A stretch of DNA of 22,381 bases from Entrophospora sp. SA101 (Eukaryota > Glomeromycota > Glomeromycetes > Entrophosporales > Entrophosporaceae), in the NCBI GenBank assembly GCA_958430865.1, contig CAUDNR010000468.1:663-23043 (forward strand), in the 5' to 3' direction. The notes beneath the pieces were generated by a model that saw only the letters and a list, made by a program, of their open reading frames with translations, had not been told where the DNA came from and searched no databases. Positions 17,827-22,381 of this stretch are shown one piece after another (the first letter of the stretch is position 1; each line of letters begins with the position of its first letter). A program made the translations under genes and the position numbers.

Positions 17827-18045
17827 AGAAAAGATTACAATTATGAATTATATGAAGGTGTTAAAAGGTGTGAATCGCATGTAGGGAGGTATATACCTAC
17901 AAATATTTTAGAATTATTTATGGGCTCTGAAAAGAAGAATAATAATGATGATGATGATGATGATGATACAACAACGACAACATCGTCAACATGCATTTAT
18001 GTAGACGAAGATGATAATGCTGATGATGATGAAGACCGATTATAG
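17827..18045 (+). pseudogene. Orphan terminal exon with Asp-rich tail
   Basis: A frame open from a TGA at 17824 to TAG at 18043 gives 72 codons: YELYEGVKRCESHVGRYIPT, NILELFMGSEKKNNN, a (GAT)n-encoded run of seven Asp, a Thr/Ser run, then YVDEDDNADDDEDRL. The non-repeat half looks like genuine protein. There is no ATG at its start, so it needs upstream exons, which I cannot find. It may be the 3' end of the decayed gene to its left. Function unknown. Confidence 0.35.
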
Positions 18046-18564
18046 CGGTAGTGGTATATAGTAACTTTTATAAGACATTTAATGGGTTATTTTATAATAA
18101 TATAATATGTTGTATCATACGCACGAAAATTAGTATTGTTACTTTGTAGATGCGGATTTATTTAAAGTTTGAAATCTTATGTTTCTAAATTTACTAGAAC
18201 TTAAACAAGAAATTCGAAAAGAAATTTTCAAATTTGACAAATAATTTTTTTAAACAAGAAAAATCTCTTTACAATCAAAAGATTTTGGATTATCACATGT
18301 ATAAATTCAAGAGATGTTGTTAAATGTATAGTCATTAGAAAAAATTTTGTCATCAAACTTTTTTTCTAAAAATGATCATGTTTCTTTTATTTTAATTGCT
18401 AAAGTTGTAGAAAATCTAGTAAGACAAGATTTTATTTACATAATCTTCGGGACCTGATACAAATTTTGTGTAAATTTTTGTGTAATTGATATATTTAGTG
18501 TCTCCGATTCTTCTGTCCAAGCATTGTATAATGCCTATCAACATTTGATTGGGTAAGGTTTCTA
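18046..18564 (+). other. Mostly non-coding with faint coding remnants
   Basis: Fragments with protein-like composition occur in different frames: MFLNLLELKQEIRKEIFKF near 18180, FKQEKSLYNQKILDYHMYKF near 18250, and SVSDSSVQALYNAYQHLIG just before 18560. Stops separate them. No family was recognised. Confidence 0.3.
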
Positions 18565-18715
18565 ATCGAATAAGGTTTATTCGTTTTTATTCGTTATGAA
18601 TTTGAGTATTCGAATTACATTGAAAGTTTATTCGAATAAAACGAATAATTCGAATTAATATTAATATTAATATTAATATTGAGTTACATTACGAATAATT
18701 CGAATTTGTATTATG
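18565..18715. repeat. ATTCG-rich foldback repeat with TTAATA microsatellite
   Basis: ATTCG and its complement CGAAT occur about ten times within 150 bp. CGAATAATTCGAATT occurs near 18644 and again, one base off at the end, near 18692. Between them is an AATATT/TTAATA run (about 18655-18680). The dense self-complementary motif suggests a small foldback or MITE-type element. Confidence 0.5.
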
Positions 18716-19022
18716 AATAGAAATTCTGATGGAGGCATTGTTAAGAGTATACAAAAAAATTTATTAAAATTATGTTTACAATGTAATGAATGGATCAGCA
18801 CTAATGTTATTCGTTTCCTTTTCACGCATATAATAATTGGATCAATCTCGTAAAGGCTTTCTAGAAACCGCAAACCCATTTTCATGCATATAAATATAGA
18901 AAAATGCAACGCAAAAACGCAAATGCATAAAAAGAATTTACGTTTTTCATGTGGCATTTAATCAAATTTAGAAAGATGTCCATGGAGTATACATATTTAT
19001 AAATGTCCAAAAATGTTTAAAA

Positions 19023-19224
19023 GTTAACAGGAATATCTTCGGACCTAAAATATCAAATTTTATTCAAAATACTCTACAAGTAGAATTATAAATCAAAAGG
19101 ACTGCTTACATGGAAAGCTATACAGGTTTTCATATATAGTTGTTAGGCTAAAATTGGTTGCATACGACAAAATATACATTAATAATAATTTTCATCCACT
19201 TTTGATTTTTTAATAGAAGTATAC
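19023..19224 (+). pseudogene. Degenerate copy of the 5' part of the cullin-like gene
   Basis: This plus-strand stretch matches the minus-strand cullin-like gene over its exon 2, intron 2 and the first bases of exon 3. Exon 2 reads IFGPKISNFIQNTLQVEL, then a TAA where the intact gene has CAA, then deletions before the EELYR-equivalent. The intron keeps its donor and its first bases (GTTTTCATATATAGTTGTTA) and the end TTTTAATAG. Because the intron is present, it arose by DNA duplication, not retroposition. The match ends where a transposon-like terminus begins (about 19222). Confidence 0.75.
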
Positions 19225-19262
19225 AGTCAAACCTTGTCATAGCGGACGGATTTCTTGTTAGA
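19222..19262 (+). mobile_element. Terminal sequence resembling a Tc1/pogo-type inverted repeat
   Basis: TACAGTCAAACCTTGTCATA, then GCGGAC, has the TA-CAGT-(C/A)AAACCT..(T)ATA.CGGA layout common at ends of Tc1/mariner and pogo-type DNA transposons. It interrupts the cullin-like copy right after AGTA, at a TA. I could not identify a matching far end, so only one terminus is claimed. Confidence 0.4.
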
Positions 19263-19510
19263 ACGAATTTAAATCTTGCATTTTTTTATTAATATTAACG
19301 GATTTTTTTATGGGGTCTTTCTAGTCTCATTATCATCACTGCGGATTTACGTGATTATAAATTTATGAAATTATTCACATTACAATTGATTGATAAATAA
19401 ATGCACAAAAAAATTGATAGATTATAATCCATGGATTAATAAAAATTTCAAAGTTTCTAAAATAAAATAATAAAACAATCAAAGGTCAGTATTAAAATAA
19501 AGCAAATAAA

Positions 19511-19760
19511 CATTTGAGTGTAACAACTTTTTCCAAGTTTCTAAAAATAAATCAATAAACGAACAATTGATAGGTGATGTTTGCGAGTAACAACCTGTTC
19601 CAAATTTCCAAAATAGATTATTTGTCCAAATGTTTGCGAGTAACAACCCATTTCCAAGTTTCTAAAATAAATTAATAAACAAACAATTGATAGATTATCT
19701 ATCCAAATGTATGCGAGTAACAAATTTTTAAAATAAAACAAATAATTGATAAATTATTTA
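19511..19760. repeat. Degenerate tandem repeat, four units of about 55-75 bp
   Basis: Each unit begins with a GCGAGTAACAAC-like phrase (19513, 19579, 19633, 19709), continues with TTCCAAGTTTCTAAAATAAA and ends ACAATTGATAG...CCAAATG. Units differ by small deletions. No coding role is visible. Confidence 0.65.
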
Positions 19761-19906
19761 TCAATTTTTAAAACAATAAAACAAAATCATTTTCCAAAAA
19801 TTCATAATAAAGTCAATTCAAAATATATAAATTCCACTTATTAAAATGTTAAAAATAATCCAATAGTCAAAAAAAAATACATTTAAAAATTGTTAAAAAT
19901 GTCTTA

Positions 19907-20670
19907 ACTATACATGGGATAGCAATTGCCTAATTACCGTAAGTACTTAATACGTAATTATTGTAATTAATACCATTTTCTTCTTTAAAAACGTAGTTAC
20001 GAAATTAATTACCGTATTACTATTACGGGTGACGAAACTAATTACGAATAACAACGAATTAATTATTGGAAATATCATAATACAAGTCACTCCCGTTATA
20101 AAAACAACACTCTCCGTACAAGCAAAAAATGTCAGTATGACGAGAATGTCATTATAACGAGAGTTCATATAGAAGTCATATGAGAATCATTATCATGTGA
20201 TTTTGTAATTTTATTTTTATTATATATTTTATTTTTATTTCATTCATGTTTTATTAGGAAATTTAAAACTTACGCTGGATCAAAATTGACTAGCATTATA
20301 CAGAAGTGTTATCAGAATTTTCCGATCTTGATCCTGGTGTAAGTTTTATTTCCTTATGTTTTTTCAGAAATGAGAATGATTTTGATTGGTTCTCCCATTA
20401 TACTGGCATGTTGTTATAACAGAATAAATTCTATAATTCTAAAAAAGTTGACAAATTATGTCATTATACTAGTATAACGAGATAAATTATAGGTGTCATT
20501 TAATTTTGTCATTCGTAATTGATTTCATCACGCGTAATTGATTTCGTCACGCGTAATTGATTTCGTCACGCGTAATTGATTTCGTCACCCGTAATTGATT
20601 CGTCACCCGTAATTAATTTCGTAATTACGTATTACGTTTTTGGCAAAATAATTACCATCCCATGTATAGT
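19907..20670. mobile_element. Non-autonomous element with terminal inverted repeats, 764 bp
   Basis: The left end ACTATACATGGGATAGCAAT is mirrored at the right end (ATTACCATCCCATGTATAGT), and TA flanks both sides (19905-19906, 20671-20672), as expected for a TA target duplication. Both subterminal regions are rich in ACGTAATTA motifs. There is no transposase frame, so it is MITE-like. Inside, CGTTATAA/TATAACGAG-type phrases near 20082-20175 and 20385-20495 hint at a second, nested element. Confidence 0.65.
20511..20622. repeat. 19-bp tandem repeat, about six copies
   Basis: The unit CGCGTAATTGATTTCGTCA is repeated at 20531, 20550 and 20569 exactly, with variant copies before and after. One inverted copy lies in the opposite subterminal region (about 20026-20048). 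Such subterminal repeats are often transposase-binding sites. Confidence 0.85.
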
Positions 20671-20672
20671 TA

Positions 20673-21168
20673 TAAAGCTCTGAACAAATCAATGAAATTC
20701 AAACCAATTTGACCTAATTTTTGATTTGAATCAGTTCAAACTGATTTGAATCTATAGCAATCATTATCATTCATTACAACATTAGTTATATTTATTACTT
20801 AGATTTAATGAATTTATCAATGAATCGTGCAACTGTAAATTGTATTACTTATAATATCATTATTATATAGTGATGGTGGTCAAAACTACCTTACTAGTGG
20901 ACCAAAATTGCCAAAATTAATTGGCCTAAACTTGGACAAAACTAATTTAATAACAGCTCAAATTGGATGAAATCATTTTTAAGTCTTATTTATTATAAAA
21001 ATATTGGGCTACCATGGTATTGGGAAAAACTACCTTTTGTGTAATATAAATTTAATATGATGTTTACAAAAAAAATTTTAGGAATCCAGTTTGATTCAAA
21101 TTGAATTGAATCAAGTCATGAATCAAATTGAACCAAATCCGAATTGGATCAATTCATTCAGAGCCTTA
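20673..21168. mobile_element. Second element with imperfect terminal inverted repeats, about 496 bp
   Basis: The left end TAAAGCTCTGAACAAATCAA and the right end read inverted, TAAGGCTCTGAATGAATTGA, match at about three quarters of positions. Subterminal parts on both sides are rich in TTTGAATC/GATTCAAA phrases. The interior has no long frame. It starts directly beside the previous element, which suggests insertion at or next to its TA target. Confidence 0.6.
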
Positions 21169-21355
21169 GCTAAAATGTCACAATGTACTCTTTAGTCAGT
21201 CTTTAACAAATGAAGTATTTGTTGATGATCATTTCATGAGACTATTGACAAAAGAAAAAGTATTAATGATTAATTTATTTTTATTTTGGAATGGAACAGC
21301 ACTAATCATATAAAATTCACATGATTTTTAAAAGCAATAATTTTTTATTTTTTTC

Positions 21356-22056
21356 TTAATTCATATTTTTTAAAACTTTTAGAGCAATAGTAGACACAAT
21401 TTTTTTATCAACCAAGATCTCATCATGACTATCTCCAAATTTGATTTCTTTTATTATTTTGCCTGAATTTGTTGAATTACCTGTTAAGTTGTTGTCTTTG
21501 ATGAATTTGATGATATTTGATTCAATTTCTTCTTCAGATAATTTCTTTTTTGGCAAATAGGATTCTAAAATTTCTAATTCAATTTGTTCTTTGCAAACTA
21601 AGTCTGGTCTTTGTGCTTGTGAAAACTTTTCTATAGATTCATTATGTGTTTTAACAGATTTGTTTATAATCTTATAGATTTGTTGATTTGTAGGTGGTGA
21701 TGTTGTTAATGAAGAAGGTTGTGACACTTTTTTTGAAACGTATGTAAGATCTGAAAGAATTGACTTTATTAAATGAATGGAAGGTGAAAAATGAGTCAGA
21801 AAAAAATGATGAAATTTATGAAATATGGATAGATGGAAATGATTGTTAATTCCACTTCACATTTACCTTGACAACATTTAATTTTAATTGATCTTTATTC
21901 TTCATAGCAGATTTAATGTCTGATCTTAAACGTAAATACAATTCAAGATCTTTGTTTTGTTCTACATATTTTTTTTGAATTTTTGAGAAAAAAAATTAAA
22001 TTATAATAAATGAATAATTTCAATTAAATAATACCTTGCAAATTATTAGTATTCAT
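21356..22056 (-). CDS. AIM41: AIM41-like mitochondrial protein with GatB/YqeY domain (three exons)
   Basis: Minus-strand exons 22056-22035, 21961-21867 and 21763-21356 join in phase, giving 174 residues from the ATG at 22056. YqeY hallmarks appear in order: LRSDIKSAMKNKDQLKLNVV, then KSILSDLTYV, then HNESIEKFSQAQRPDLVCKE, then EILESYLPKKKLSEEEIES, and the C-terminal GKIIKEIKF and DKKIVSTIALKVL. The YqeY fold resembles the tRNA-binding tail domain of amidotransferase subunit GatB; yeast Aim41 is mitochondrial, its exact role unsettled. The second intron's acceptor is AATAAAG, chosen because it alone restores the conserved KSILSDLTYV. The same frame is open upstream to about 22200 and rich in Lys, Ile and aromatic residues without acid clusters, like a mitochondrial presequence, but has no ATG, so the true start is probably in an earlier exon. 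A hairpin lies just upstream (22213-22262). Confidence 0.8.
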
Positions 22057-22212
22057 AGAATAGCACTTCAAAAAATCATTATTTGTTGTTAATATAAATG
22101 AACTATCATTAAATTGTTTTATTTGTTGACATTTTGTTATTTTATATCCAATTTTTTCTATATATTTTTTCTTGAAAAATTGAACTGGATAAATACATAA
22201 TTACAGTTCACT

Positions 22213-22262
22213 CTCTCTATAATGGCCTGCCTGATTTGGCAAAAAAAGGCCGTTATAGAGAG
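22213..22262. repeat. Hairpin of transposon-terminus type
   Basis: CTCTCTATAATGGCC and GGCCGTTATAGAGAG pair at 14 of 15 positions around a 20-nt loop. The CTCTATAACGG core is typical of Tc1/pogo-type terminal repeats, so this may be a solo foldback left by such an element. It sits immediately 5' of the open frame of the AIM41-like gene. Confidence 0.75.
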
Positions 22263-22381
22263 TTTGCTGATCATAGTCATGTGATAAATTATAATGCGAT
22301 ACAATATATTTTTTATACGATAAAATATTTAAAAAATAAATGAAATAAATGAAAATAAACTATTTATAATTTGCATATTTA

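Noticed and set aside
18673..18957. 94-codon minus-strand ORF
   Set aside because: Overlaps the ATTCG repeat, no motif, Ile/Phe/Cys-rich composition expected by chance from AT-rich DNA.
19541..19741. 66-codon minus-strand ORF with internal repeats
   Set aside because: The repeats are those of the degenerate tandem DNA repeat; nothing suggests translation.
20511..20622. CRISPR-like short array
   Set aside because: The 19-bp units abut without unique spacers, so this is an ordinary tandem repeat inside a transposable element.

Overview
The window looks like an AT-rich fungal nuclear genome. Genes are split by short GT-AG introns of about 70-110 nt, intergenic DNA is very AT-rich, Asn/Asp/Ser-rich protein tracts are common, and two genes (an NHP10-like INO80 subunit and an AIM41-like mitochondrial YqeY protein) are of types familiar from fungi. 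The texture resembles Glomeromycotina (Rhizophagus-like), but that placement is inference. No rRNA, tRNA, CRISPR array or bacterial operon was seen.

Left third (1-6.9 kb), the gene-dense part: the 3' end of a PIF1-type helicase gene (+); an unrecognised two-exon gene (+, ending 1185); an eight-exon gene (+, 2360-4568) whose exons join without a phase conflict into a 408-residue NHP10-like protein (coiled coil, HMG box, acidic tail); convergent to it, a five-exon gene (-, 4728-5841) for a 260-residue protein that resembles only the N-terminal part of a cullin; and divergent from that, an intronless Asn-rich orphan gene (+, 6398-6832).

Middle (6.9-14.7 kb): mostly gene-poor. At 8.65-9.15 kb on the minus strand lies a decayed TnpB/Fanzor-type RNA-guided nuclease gene, recognised from several family motifs spread over different frames. 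It abuts a 609-bp unit present as two copies without visible differences (9261-10478). A better-preserved gene at 11022-11869 (-) encodes a 251-residue multi-pass membrane protein of unknown function. Weak small ORFs and coding remnants surround it.

Right third (14.7-22.4 kb): a repeat graveyard. It holds an imperfect palindrome, two related segments in inverted and permuted order, decayed acidic or Asn-rich coding fragments, a degenerate copy of the 5' part of the cullin-like gene that still carries its intron, transposon-type terminal sequences, and two abutting short elements with terminal inverted repeats (19907-20670 and 20673-21168). It ends with the three-exon AIM41-like gene (-), whose upstream side carries a 15-bp-arm hairpin.

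The living genes do not form a pathway: two act on chromatin or DNA (NHP10-like, PIF1-like), one is cullin-related, one mitochondrial and one membrane-bound. Most of what is unusual is gene decay, duplication and mobile DNA. All exon boundaries were read by eye from splice signals and phase; none has transcript support here.
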